The position numbers were made by a program, and so were the translations under genes. The notes below the pieces were generated by a model. It was not told the DNA's origin, did no database searches, and worked only from the letters and a program-made list of their open reading frames with translations. Shown piece by piece: positions 1 through 6,226 of a stretch of 17,048 nt of DNA; within the stretch, counting starts at the first letter, position 1, and each line of letters opens with the position of its first letter. The stretch covers positions 1 through 17,048 of the forward strand of contig CAJMBB010000026.1 in NCBI GenBank assembly GCA_905211615.1, in the 5' to 3' direction. Source of the stretch: an uncultured Collinsella sp. GTDB taxonomy: Bacteria; Actinomycetota; Coriobacteriia; Coriobacteriales; Coriobacteriaceae.

Positions 1-7
1 CGGAATC

Positions 8-56
8 AGGCCCTCGCGGCCTAGTCGCTATTTAGGGCGTCCAAGATTTGGGACGC
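8..56. other. Left-edge non-coding stretch with two short inverted repeats
   Basis: The first ~100 bases hold no convincing gene. Two small stem-loops are visible: AGGCC/GGCCT (8-12 and 18-22) and GCGTCC/GGACGC (37-42 and 51-56). They may belong to the 3' end of a unit lying outside the window or to a repeat that continues to base 137. No function can be assigned. Confidence 0.3.
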
Positions 57-100
57 AGTTCAAAGACGGAGCCGGGCCTTTTCTGCATTTGACCAGATAA

Positions 101-137
101 AACCTACCAAAATGAACCTGTCCCTTTTTGGCAGGTT
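101..137 (-). terminator. Stem-loop at the 3' end of the GntR gene, possibly a REP-like palindrome
   Basis: Arms AACCTACCAAAA (101-112) and TTTTGGCAGGTT (126-137) pair at 11 of 12 positions around a 13-nt loop. The right arm runs into the GntR stop codon (136-138). Read on the minus strand, the stem is followed by TTTTATC, a weak U-tract, so it could terminate GntR transcription. The loop region carries AAAGGGACAG on the minus strand, a core that recurs at 9965-9974. Confidence 0.5.
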
Positions 138-867
138 AGCGGAGCTTGCTGGTCTCGAAGTACTCGGGGAACTGGTCCAGAACCTCGGTCTGGTTGCGGA
201 ACATCATGTGCAGGTGCTTGCTGACCAAAAAGCTCGCTTCGATGGGGTCGCGACCGGCGATAGCGCGGCGAATCTGCTTGTGTTCGTTCACGATGTCCTG
301 ATTGTCGAGAACCTGCGTGGCAGCGCGCAGCCAGCGGAAGCGCTCCAAGTCGGCATTGGTCTCTTCGAGCCACGACCACACGGTGCTGCGACATGCGATG
401 CTAAAAATCATGTGATGCATGAGGTTGTCGCTCAAAAAGAAGCCGATGCGATCCTCTTCGGCCATGGCCTTTTCCTGCAGCGCGATGGCGCGGTCGAGCT
501 GCTCGATGCCGGCCGACGTGGCGCGCGCACAGCATTCCACGATCACCTGCTTTTCCAGATGTTCGCGGATGTAACAGGCACTCTCGGCAAGGGTGAGGTT
601 GATGGGTGAGACGTAGGTGCCGCTCTGGGGCACGGTGCGCACCAGGCCTTCCTGCGCCAAGCGAACCAAAGCCTCGCGCACGGGCGTGCGACCCATATCC
701 AGGTCGTCGCAAAGTTGCTTGACGCCCAGCTTTTCGCCCGGCTTGTAGTCCAGGTAGACGATTTTGCGTCGAATGGTGTGGTAGGACTGGTCCTGTAGGC
801 TCGTTTCCTGCTCGCCGACGTGCATCGATTCTTCCATAGCGCCTCGCAACTGTTCTATCAAACTCAT
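136..867 (-). CDS. GntR family (FadR/FCD subgroup) transcriptional regulator
   Basis: One-component DNA-binding regulator of 243 residues. Residues 26-90 form the GntR winged helix-turn-helix (MGRTPVREAL is the recognition-helix signature). Residues about 92-225 are an all-helical FCD ligand domain with candidate metal-binding residues D147, H151, H196 and H218/H220. FCD regulators usually sense small organic acids and repress a neighbouring gene; the divergent YeiH transporter is the natural candidate target, but this is inference. Start choice: the ATG at 867 lacks a clear Shine-Dalgarno sequence, while the in-frame ATG at 837 is preceded by GCGAGG four bases upstream. The protein may therefore begin at residue 11 (233 aa); both starts keep the full HTH. 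The effector is unknown. Confidence 0.9.
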   Translation of the reverse strand: MSLIEQLRGAMEESMHVGEQETSLQDQSYHTIRRKIVYLDYKPGEKLGVKQLCDDLDMGRTPVREALVRLAQEGLVRTVPQSGTYVSPINLTLAESACYIREHLEKQVIVECCARATSAGIEQLDRAIALQEKAMAEEDRIGFFLSDNLMHHMIFSIACRSTVWSWLEETNADLERFRWLRAATQVLDNQDIVNEHKQIRRAIAGRDPIEASFLVSKHLHMMFRNQTEVLDQFPEYFETSKLR

Positions 868-1030
868 ATGTCAGTTGTTAATTATGCCGCGAATCAGCTC
901 TCCGCGGTGGGTAATTCGGCTGTTGCCTGAGAACTATTGCGGCATCTTAGTCTGTGTTTGCGCAAGGCTGCGCTCAATGTTGCCGTATCATAAGCCGTCG
1001 CAAACGTGAAATAGAAAGAAGGAATCCCAT
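868..1030. promoter_or_regulatory. Divergent promoter region between the GntR regulator and the YeiH transporter
   Basis: This 163-bp spacer must hold both divergent promoters. Visible elements are an 8-bp palindrome TTGCGCAA (959-966) and CCGCG/CGCGG arms (882-903 region). A TATCAT hexamer about 40 bases before the transporter start could be a -10, but I see no matching -35. A GntR operator would be expected here; none is certain by eye. The transporter has a good ribosome-binding site (AGAAAGAAGGAA) just before its ATG. Confidence 0.4.
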
Positions 1031-2065
1031 ATGCAACTGGCAAATATCGTACGCGAGCGCTGGAAAGGCGTCTTGTTCTGCCTGATCATCGCCATTCCCG
1101 CGACGTTGCTCGGCAAACAGGTTGAGGTGGTCGGCGGTCCGGTATTCGCCATCCTCTTTGGCATGGTCCTGGCGCTCGTCTTTCCCAAGAATCGTCGCGA
1201 ACAGCTCGCCGTCGGCGTCACCTATACGTCCAAAAAAGTCTTGCAGTACGCGGTTATCCTGCTTGGCTTTGGCATGAACCTCTCCCAGATTCTGTCCAAG
1301 GGCGCCCAGTCGCTACCGATTATCGTGGCGACAATCTCGACCTCGCTTGTCATCGCCTTTGTGCTCTGCCGCGTTATGAATGTGCCGGGTAAGATCGCGA
1401 CGCTTGTGGGTGTGGGTTCGTCGATTTGCGGCGGTTCTGCTATCGCCGCGACTGCACCCGTCATCGATGCCGACAATCGCGAGATTGCCCAGGCCATTTC
1501 GGTCATCTTCCTGTTTAACGTTATCGCGGCGCTCGTGTTTCCGACGCTCGGCGGCATGCTCGGGCTGACCAACGAGGGCTTTGGCCTGTTTGCCGGCACT
1601 GCCATCAACGACACCTCGTCCGTAACGGCTGCGGCGAGCGCTTGGGACAGCATGCATCCCGGCGCCAATGTGCTCGAGAGCGCCACGGTGGTCAAGCTCA
1701 CCAGGACGCTGGCCATTATTCCCATCACGTTGGCGCTTGCTTGCTGGCAGATGCATCTGGCGCGCAAGGCCGGCGGCGACGCCAAAAGCACGTTCTCGAT
1801 TAAACGTGCGTTTCCCATGTTTGTGCTGTTCTTTGTGCTGGCGAGCGTGATCACCACGGTGCTTCAGCTTCCCGCGTCCTTTACGGCGCCCATCAAGGAG
1901 CTGTCGAAGTTCTTTATCGTGATGGCCATGGCGGCTATTGGTTTTAATACCGATATCGTCGAGCTGGTCAAAAAGGGCGGCAAGCCCATCGCGCTGGGCT
2001 TTTGCTGCTGGATTGGCATCGCGTGCATGAGTTTGGGAATGCAACACGTACTGGGAATCTGGTAG
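1031..2065 (+). CDS. YeiH-family putative sulfate exporter / inner-membrane transporter
   Basis: Polytopic membrane protein of 344 residues, the usual length for the YeiH (Cons_hypoth698, PF03601) family, with about ten hydrophobic segments spread along the chain. The family signature GVGSSICGGSAIAA lies at residues 127-140, and a second conserved stretch (FAGTAINDTSSV) follows at 187-198. Family members are annotated as putative sulfate exporters, and the true substrate is generally unproven. The ATG at 1031 has AAGAAGGAA immediately upstream. It is divergent from a GntR/FCD regulator, which suggests regulated export or import of a small anion. No other transport subunit is adjacent. Confidence 0.88.
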   Translation: MQLANIVRERWKGVLFCLIIAIPATLLGKQVEVVGGPVFAILFGMVLALVFPKNRREQLAVGVTYTSKKVLQYAVILLGFGMNLSQILSKGAQSLPIIVATISTSLVIAFVLCRVMNVPGKIATLVGVGSSICGGSAIAATAPVIDADNREIAQAISVIFLFNVIAALVFPTLGGMLGLTNEGFGLFAGTAINDTSSVTAAASAWDSMHPGANVLESATVVKLTRTLAIIPITLALACWQMHLARKAGGDAKSTFSIKRAFPMFVLFFVLASVITTVLQLPASFTAPIKELSKFFIVMAMAAIGFNTDIVELVKKGGKPIALGFCCWIGIACMSLGMQHVLGIW

Positions 2066-2095
2066 AGAAGTAGCTTATTTGCGTGCTGCGTGCTG

Positions 2096-2111
2096 GTGAG
2101 CGCATTCTCAC
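2096..2111 (+). other. Short stem-loop after the YeiH transporter
   Basis: GTGAG (2096-2100) and CTCAC (2107-2111) pair around a 6-nt loop, 30 bases past the transporter stop. There is no T-run, so termination function is doubtful. Confidence 0.25.
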
Positions 2112-2117
2112 GGTGGA

Positions 2118-2182
2118 GCGATAGGAGCTCTTGCGGGTATGGCTTGTCCGCAGGTTTATAAGTCCCGAAGAGCTCTTATCGC
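2118..2182. repeat. Imperfect inverted repeat with GAGCTCTT arms
   Basis: GCGATAGGAGCTCTTGCGGG (2118-2137) is matched on the opposite strand by CCCGAAGAGCTCTTATCGC (2164-2182), differing by one substitution and one bulged base, around a 26-nt loop. A second stem GCCCCGC/GCGGGGC (2181-2187 and 2200-2206) abuts it and competes for the last bases. There is no T-run, so it is not a standard terminator. It lies 125-215 bases upstream of the next gene and could be leader RNA structure or a protein-binding site. Confidence 0.6.
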
Positions 2183-2331
2183 CCCGCCAGGATGGCGATG
2201 CGGGGCAACACCTATACTCGCAGGACGGCGCTTTCTGCCCTATAGTGTTTGGTGAGCAATATCGTTCAATTTTGAAACACTTGGTCGTGCGACCGTCGGC
2301 GGTTGCACGTCGCTGCGGACAGGGACAAATC

Positions 2332-3549
2332 ATGGATAGCGATGCCAAACTGAACATCTTGACCGAGGCCCTGGCTGCTGCCGGGGCCTCGGCATTGGCA
2401 ATCGATGCGCGTGGGGACGTCGCGATCTCGACCATGAATGACGCGGCGCTTGAGCGGGATGTGGCGGCTTTTGTAGCTGAGCGTCTCGACCGTATAGGAG
2501 ACGGCGCGCGTCTGGTTATGGGGCGTGCGGGTACGCGCCTGAGCCTGACCGTTCGCCCCACCGACAAAGAGGGCGGGGGCCTTTGGGTCGTCGTGGTCCG
2601 CGAGGTGCGCGGCGCCGCGGCGCATGCGGGCATCGAGTGGCTCAACGCCGACGAGGTTGAGGCCCGCTACGAATCGAGCGCGTACGGCATCGTTGAGGGT
2701 GCCGCTGCGGTGGCTGCGCCGGTCGCCGAGAGCTATGCGCGCGGCGTGCCCCTTATGCTCGAGGGCGAGCTGGGAGCGGGTCAGGTCGAGATCGCCAAGC
2801 GCCTCTATCTGGACGGTCCTTTTGCCGATCAGCCCTTTGTTTCCGTTGCGCTCGATGAGCTCACCGAGCGCGGTTGGCGCCATGTGCTCAAAAGCGCCGA
2901 ATCGCCGTTGTTCCAAACGGGGCTGACCCTTTGCATTGAGGGCTGGAACGCGGTTGTCCCCCAGCGCCTCCGCGAGCTGGTCTCCACGATGACCGACACC
3001 GCGTTGGCGACGCGCTGCCATGTGGTGCTGACGGCGAATGACATGCCGGGCGGCGGCGAAAGTGATCAAGCCGCCTTTGTGACCGAGCGTTTCGCCTGTG
3101 CGGTGAGCGTGGCGCCGGCAATCGCCGAGCAGGGAGCCGCGTCGACGAAGGCTGCGCGCTATTTGGAATATCTCGCTGATGCATTTGGGACGGCAGCGCC
3201 CACGCTGTCTGCCGCGGCGACGAAGACGCTCGATGCTTACCGCTGGCCGCGCAATTATCTGCAGCTCCGCGAGGTCTCGGAACGACTGTATATATTGGTG
3301 GGGGCGGGCACGGTGGACCGCGCTGTGGCGGAGGAAGTGCTCGCCCAAGAGGACGTGATTAAGACCGCAACCTTTGGTGCCCCGACGCTCGAAAGCGACC
3401 TGTATATCCTGCGACCGCTGGCCGATACCGAGCGAGATATCGCGCATCTGGTTGTAGACCATCTCCACGGCAACCGAACCCGTGCGGCGGAGGTGCTGGG
3501 CATAAGCCGTACAACGCTGTGGCGCTTGCTGAAGGACGATGACCGTTGA
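2332..3549 (+). CDS. Fis-type HTH regulator with a degenerate sigma-54-activator AAA+ domain
   Basis: Protein of 405 residues. Residues 1-95 look like a small sensory, PAS-like region (weak). Residues about 115-330 follow the order of a sigma-54 enhancer-binding AAA+ domain (Walker-A region, Walker-B region, RF...V, then YRWPRNYLQLREVSERLYIL, which resembles the family's WPGNVREL motif). Residues 363-403 are a Fis-type helix-turn-helix (NRTRAAEVLGISRTTLWRLL). The enzyme core is decayed: the Walker-A lysine is Q151 (GELGAGQ), the Walker-B DE pair is replaced (LTLCIEGWN, 198-206), and the segment that would hold the GAFTGA sigma-54 contact loop is missing. It is probably a TyrR/PrpR-like regulator that does not hydrolyse ATP or contact sigma-54. 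The start at 2332 is chosen for AGGGA six bases upstream; an in-frame extension to 2131 is unlikely. Target genes are unknown. Confidence 0.8.
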   Translation: MDSDAKLNILTEALAAAGASALAIDARGDVAISTMNDAALERDVAAFVAERLDRIGDGARLVMGRAGTRLSLTVRPTDKEGGGLWVVVVREVRGAAAHAGIEWLNADEVEARYESSAYGIVEGAAAVAAPVAESYARGVPLMLEGELGAGQVEIAKRLYLDGPFADQPFVSVALDELTERGWRHVLKSAESPLFQTGLTLCIEGWNAVVPQRLRELVSTMTDTALATRCHVVLTANDMPGGGESDQAAFVTERFACAVSVAPAIAEQGAASTKAARYLEYLADAFGTAAPTLSAAATKTLDAYRWPRNYLQLREVSERLYILVGAGTVDRAVAEEVLAQEDVIKTATFGAPTLESDLYILRPLADTERDIAHLVVDHLHGNRTRAAEVLGISRTTLWRLLKDDDR

Positions 3550-3583
3550 GCGAGGCGCCCGTGACCGCGCGCGACGCGTGTGC

Positions 3584-3589
3584 TACAGT
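3584..3589 (+). promoter_or_regulatory. Possible extended -10 element for the small membrane protein
   Basis: TGCTACAGT places TACAGT at 3584-3589 with an upstream TG, about 45 bases before the downstream ATG. No good -35 is seen. Weak call from the hexamer alone. Confidence 0.25.
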
Positions 3590-3633
3590 CCAAAGCGTTA
3601 TTGTTTCGATTTGGTTACGGCGTGCGAGGGCAT

Positions 3634-4209
3634 ATGGCTGAGACTTCAAAACCGAGCCGCAGAAGGCGGAGTGCCGCGCCGGTCAACCGACGCACAACAT
3701 CGGTGACGTGGGGTAAACACGCCTCGGGGTTTGATGGCTCGTTCAAGCGCACTAAATACGGCTATCCTTCGGCAAGCACCCGCTTGGCCATGCAGGCAGA
3801 GTCCTCGCTGTGGGGCCGCAAACGCGTGGTGGGCTCAAAGCTCAAGCACGACGGCACGCTTGGTTACATCAGTCGCGGGGCGGCTCGCCGCAGCGGGCTC
3901 AACCCGGCTGGTTGGCATCGTTACGTGCCGATCGTGGCCGTCGTTGCAGTGATCGTCATCGCACTCGCCGCGCTCGGCTACGCCGGCGGTGGCGCCAACT
4001 TGGACGCAATGTTTAAATCGCCCGAGCTCGCGCATGCGGGTACAGAAGTTGTCGAGGGCGCACAGGTCCAGACGGGCGTCGCGCCCCAGCGCGGTATCGT
4101 CGCGGCGGCCTCCACCATCGCCGATGCGCAAAAGGACGAAGATAAGCAAGGCGACGACGTCGATGCGAATCAGACGAGCGAAACGGCAACAACTCCATCG
4201 GCGGGATAA
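3634..4209 (+). CDS. Hypothetical single-pass membrane protein
   Basis: Unrecognised protein of 191 residues. Residues 1-96 are basic and rich in Arg, Lys and Ser, so probably cytoplasmic. A single hydrophobic segment of about 20 residues (98-117, VPIVAVVAVIVIALAALGYA) follows. The rest is an acidic, low-complexity tail (DKQGDDVDANQTSETATT) presumably outside the membrane. This is a type II, N-in topology. The ATG at 3634 is chosen because GCGAGGG lies just upstream; an earlier in-frame GTG at 3580 lacks a Shine-Dalgarno sequence. It sits 84 bp after the Fis-type regulator on the same strand and may be co-transcribed. No catalytic motif is visible; a role at the cell envelope is only a guess. 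Confidence 0.7.
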   Translation: MAETSKPSRRRRSAAPVNRRTTSVTWGKHASGFDGSFKRTKYGYPSASTRLAMQAESSLWGRKRVVGSKLKHDGTLGYISRGAARRSGLNPAGWHRYVPIVAVVAVIVIALAALGYAGGGANLDAMFKSPELAHAGTEVVEGAQVQTGVAPQRGIVAAASTIADAQKDEDKQGDDVDANQTSETATTPSAG

Positions 4210-4219
4210 GTTGCGAGTG

Positions 4220-4256
4220 GGGCAGCTAATTTGGGACGGGGCTTTTTTAGCTGCCC
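4220..4256. repeat. Perfect 10-bp inverted repeat after the membrane protein gene
   Basis: GGGCAGCTAA (4220-4229) and TTAGCTGCCC (4247-4256) pair perfectly around a 17-nt loop containing a T6 run. It starts 11 bases after the preceding stop codon and may help end that transcript, although the T-run lies in the loop and right arm, not after the stem. Confidence 0.6.
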
Positions 4257-4262
4257 AAGACA

Positions 4263-4303
4263 GCGGCTCATTCGATGTCAGTCGCCAAAAGCGAGCGAGC
4301 CGC
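4263..4303. repeat. Inverted repeat GCGGCTC/GAGCCGC
   Basis: Seven-base perfect arms at 4263-4269 and 4297-4303. The right arm overlaps the left arm of the larger 4299-4390 stem, so the two structures are mutually exclusive. Confidence 0.45.
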
Positions 4304-4390
4304 ATTTGCGCCAAGGTGACGTGAAATGAGAGGGCGCTGACCTTCTGGTCGTGCCCTCGAAATTGAACGTCAGATTGGCGTGAATGCGGC
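4299..4390. repeat. Large two-level stem-loop element (24-bp outer stem, inner hairpin)
   Basis: The outer arms 4299-4322 and 4367-4390 are complementary at 20 of 24 positions, with two further G-U pairs and one 2-bp mismatch. Inside lies a second hairpin: GAGGGC/GCCCTC (4330-4335 and 4353-4358) topped by GACC-TTCT-GGTC. The two stems are separated by near-symmetric purine-rich loops (GAAATGA on one side, GAAATTGA on the other). There is no T-run on either side. It lies between a plus-strand gene and a minus-strand gene (convergent), so it could be a structured RNA or a mobile palindromic unit. Confidence 0.65.
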
Positions 4391-4409
4391 CCGCGCAGCG
4401 TCAACGAGC

Positions 4410-4431
4410 CCGCCGTTCGGTAGAACGGCGG
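4410..4431 (-). terminator. Hairpin just past the nitroreductase stop codon
   Basis: CCGCCGTT (4410-4417) and AACGGCGG (4424-4431) form a perfect 8-bp stem with a 6-nt loop, beginning 6 bases beyond the minus-strand stop codon. The position suits a terminator for the nitroreductase, but no T-run follows, so this is tentative. Confidence 0.45.
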
Positions 4432-4437
4432 AACTAA

Positions 4438-4959
4438 TTACTTTACGTACACCACGTTGTCGCGGCGCGGCTTTGCCTCGGGTAGCGTGTCCTCGGCGTA
4501 GCCAAGAATGCAGTTACCGACACCGCGCAGGCTGCCGTCGGCGGGCAGGCCCCAGCTGGCCAGCAGCTCCAGGCCCTCGGGCGAGTCAAAGACCTCATGC
4601 GCGCGGTGAATCCAGCACGAATCGACACCCAGTGCATAGGCGGCGTTGAGCAGGTTGCCCATGGCGAGCGAGCCGTCTTCCAGATGTGTGGGCACGCTGC
4701 GGTCAACCAGCACCACCACAACGGTCTTGGCGCCATAGAAGGGGTCGCTGTTGCTGCCCATGACCTGGGCGTTGAGCTGTGAGAGACGCTCGACGGTCGC
4801 GGGGTCGGTGACGGCGACAAACGTCACCGGTTGGCGGCCCATGCCGCTCGGTGCATATTGGCCGGCTTCGATAATACGTGCAAGCTTTTCGGCCTCGACG
4901 GGACGATCGCTGTAGTTGCGGCAGCTGCGGCGGTGAATGAGCGCTTCGATGGTCTCCAT
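4438..4959 (-). CDS. Nitroreductase family protein (FMN-dependent)
   Basis: Flavoprotein oxidoreductase of 173 residues, within the range of compact nitroreductases. Family FMN-binding landmarks are visible: RRSCRNY at residues 10-16, APSGMGRQP at 36-44, the helix DGSLAMGNLLNAAYALG at 95-111 followed by DSCWI, and the late GNCILGYAE segment. Such enzymes use NAD(P)H to reduce nitro groups, quinones or flavins; the physiological substrate cannot be read from the sequence. The ATG at 4959 is chosen because AAGGAGA lies six bases upstream on the minus strand; an upstream in-frame ATG at 5055 has no such site and would add an atypical N-terminus. It is divergent from the micro-ORF/96-aa gene unit. 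Confidence 0.9.
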   Translation of the reverse strand: METIEALIHRRSCRNYSDRPVEAEKLARIIEAGQYAPSGMGRQPVTFVAVTDPATVERLSQLNAQVMGSNSDPFYGAKTVVVVLVDRSVPTHLEDGSLAMGNLLNAAYALGVDSCWIHRAHEVFDSPEGLELLASWGLPADGSLRGVGNCILGYAEDTLPEAKPRRDNVVYVK

Positions 4960-5207
4960 GGTGTCTCCTTGCGGTGGCGTTGCAGATGCCACGTTCATAC
5001 CCGTCGGGCTCAAACGATAGACGGTCAATTGCCCGGCCAAAAGGATGGATTCCAATTGGGAAAGTGGGTTTGCATAAAAGTACCTTCAGAATGTGACAAA
5101 CAAATGGGATGGTTAAACGTTTTATCCCGTCTACCCTGCGGTTTTTTACCACTTGCCTAAATGACGAACGCATAACCTCTGATAAAGGTTTTACTAAAGG
5201 AGCACCA

Positions 5208-5249
5208 ATGTTTATCAACGCGCCATGGTGGCGCCGGGCCAGGAGGTAA
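5208..5249 (+). CDS. Micro-ORF leader peptide overlapping the next gene's ribosome-binding site
   Basis: ATG at 5208 opens a 13-residue ORF (MFINAPWWRRARR, stop TAA at 5247-5249). It has its own strong Shine-Dalgarno sequence (AAAGGAG, 5196-5202, five bases upstream). Its last two sense codons, AGG AGG (5241-5246), are exactly the Shine-Dalgarno sequence of the next gene, whose ATG is at 5254. The frame differs from that gene (46-base offset), so this is not an N-terminal extension. The codon order Trp-Trp-Arg-Arg-Ala-Arg-Arg would put a translating ribosome over the downstream initiation site. A small stem GCGCCA-TGG-TGGCGC (5220-5234) lies inside it. Function as a coupling or attenuation leader is inference. 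Confidence 0.55.
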   Translation: MFINAPWWRRARR

Positions 5250-5253
5250 CATC

Positions 5254-5544
5254 ATGTTCCAGGCTGGAGATGTCGTCGAGACCGATTTCGAAGGATTTCT
5301 GAAGCTGCTGCGTTCCAAGACGCGCGCTTTCGTGTCGATCAACGATCACGAGTACTACATCACGCACACCGATGGCTATTGGCGTGTTCAGGATTGCGAG
5401 GCCCTCAACGACAAGGGCCACTTTACTGACTGTTCCGAGCTGGTCAACACGGTCTGCGAGGTCGTCGAGCTGCCGTGGATTGCCGGCAAGAGCCTGCATG
5501 ACAGCTTCTCGGGCGCTACGGTCTATGAGGCCGTCGCCGCTTAA
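5254..5544 (+). CDS. Conserved-looking hypothetical protein, 96 aa
   Basis: Unrecognised soluble, acidic 96-residue protein with no signal peptide or membrane segment. The composition (NDHEYYITHTDGYWRVQD, then an acidic Cys-containing helix) looks like a compact alpha/beta fold, but no known motif is seen. Three cysteines lie between residues 49 and 69. The start is secure: AGGAGG sits seven bases before the ATG. It is preceded by a 13-codon leader ORF that contains this ribosome-binding site and is followed 26 bases later by a strong terminator, so it forms its own short transcription unit. Alternatives such as a small regulatory or binding protein cannot be told apart from sequence. Confidence 0.8.
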   Translation: MFQAGDVVETDFEGFLKLLRSKTRAFVSINDHEYYITHTDGYWRVQDCEALNDKGHFTDCSELVNTVCEVVELPWIAGKSLHDSFSGATVYEAVAA

Positions 5545-5570
5545 CAGGCAATAAAACTCGATTTTCACGT

Positions 5571-5606
5571 GACCGCTGGCGCCGCCCCCGCGCCGGCGGT
5601 CTTTTT
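5571..5606 (+). terminator. Rho-independent terminator
   Basis: GACCGCTGGCGC (5571-5582) pairs with GCGCCGGCGGTC (5590-5601), with one T-G pair, around an 8-nt loop. TTTTT follows at 5602-5606. It lies 26 bases after the stop of the 96-aa gene. Confidence 0.9.
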
Positions 5607-5649
5607 CTGCCGATAGGCCATAAAAATGCACGCATTTGCGGAGAGCCTG

Positions 5650-5678
5650 TTGACGATAGTCAAAACTCGGACTAATCT
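5650..5678 (+). promoter_or_regulatory. Sigma-70-type promoter of the MarR-ABC operon
   Basis: TTGACG (-35, 5650-5655), a 17-bp spacer and TAATCT (-10, 5673-5678) match the housekeeping consensus well. Transcription would begin near 5685, about 40 bases before the MarR start codon. Confidence 0.7.
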
Positions 5679-5710
5679 AGAGATACAAAATTGGTCAAAA
5701 ATCGGACAAT
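5659..5710 (+). repeat. Direct repeat over the MarR promoter, candidate operator
   Basis: GTCAAAACTCGGACTAAT (5659-5676) recurs as GTCAAAAATCGGACAAT (5694-5710), 35 bp apart. The copies differ by one substitution and one missing base. The first copy covers the spacer and -10 of the promoter; the second lies in the transcribed leader. Autoregulation by the adjacent MarR protein is the simple reading, though MarR sites are more often inverted repeats. Each copy has GTC...GAC ends. Confidence 0.55.
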
Positions 5711-5725
5711 TGAATGGTGGGATAG

Positions 5726-6226
5726 ATGAATGGTGCGGTTACGCTGGTCGACTTCGACCGGTTGCTCAATGGACTCGACCATATCTATTCGGAGTTCTCG
5801 CGCGCCTGCGGCCTTTCGGACTGCGCTTACTGGATGCTCGTCGATACCAGCACGGCGGGCGGCAGTATTGCCGTAAGCCGTCTGACAAGCGAATGGTTCT
5901 ACAGCAAGCAGACCATCAACTCGGCAATTAAAACCTTGACGGCGCGGGGCTTCGCAACGTTGGAGTTTGCCGAAGGCAGCCGTAAGAACAAGGTTGTGAG
6001 CCTGACCGAAGAGGGCAGGCGATTTGCCGAGCGTTATGCGCTGCCGGCACTCAAGGCCGAGCAGCGAGCCTTTGGCGCGCTTGAGCCATGTGAGCAGCGC
6101 GAGATTATGCGCTTGATCGGCAAATTCTCTCAGGTGCTCGGCGATGAGTGCGATGCCTTTAAGCAGCATATCGCTGCCGAGAGCCAAGCCGAGAATCAAG
6201 GTGAGGGGGAGTCGTGCGACTGTTAA
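5726..6226 (+). CDS. MarR family transcriptional regulator
   Basis: Winged-helix regulator of 166 residues, typical MarR length. Residues about 32-97 carry the winged HTH: the recognition region SEWFYSKQTINSAIKTLTARG (starting near 55) and a wing ending in SRKNKVVSLTEEGR, the standard MarR pattern. Flanking helices would form the dimer interface. The ATG at 5726 has GGTGG five bases upstream. It is the first gene of an operon: its 3' end overlaps the start of the first ABC exporter gene by 13 bases. In this arrangement a MarR protein usually represses a drug or metabolite exporter and is released by the exported compound. That role is inferred from context. Confidence 0.9.
   Translation: MNGAVTLVDFDRLLNGLDHIYSEFSRACGLSDCAYWMLVDTSTAGGSIAVSRLTSEWFYSKQTINSAIKTLTARGFATLEFAEGSRKNKVVSLTEEGRRFAERYALPALKAEQRAFGALEPCEQREIMRLIGKFSQVLGDECDAFKQHIAAESQAENQGEGESCDC

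Noticed and set aside
1313..2047. Long open frames on the opposite strand of the YeiH, Fis-regulator, exporter, ilvE and kinase genes
   Set aside because: These are typical high-GC antisense shadows (Arg/His/Ala-rich, no domains) of well-supported genes.
2315..2328. GGACAGGGACAAAT before the Fis-type regulator as a third REP-like copy
   Set aside because: It only partly resembles the AAAGGGACAG core and is not in a palindrome; it is simply the ribosome-binding region.
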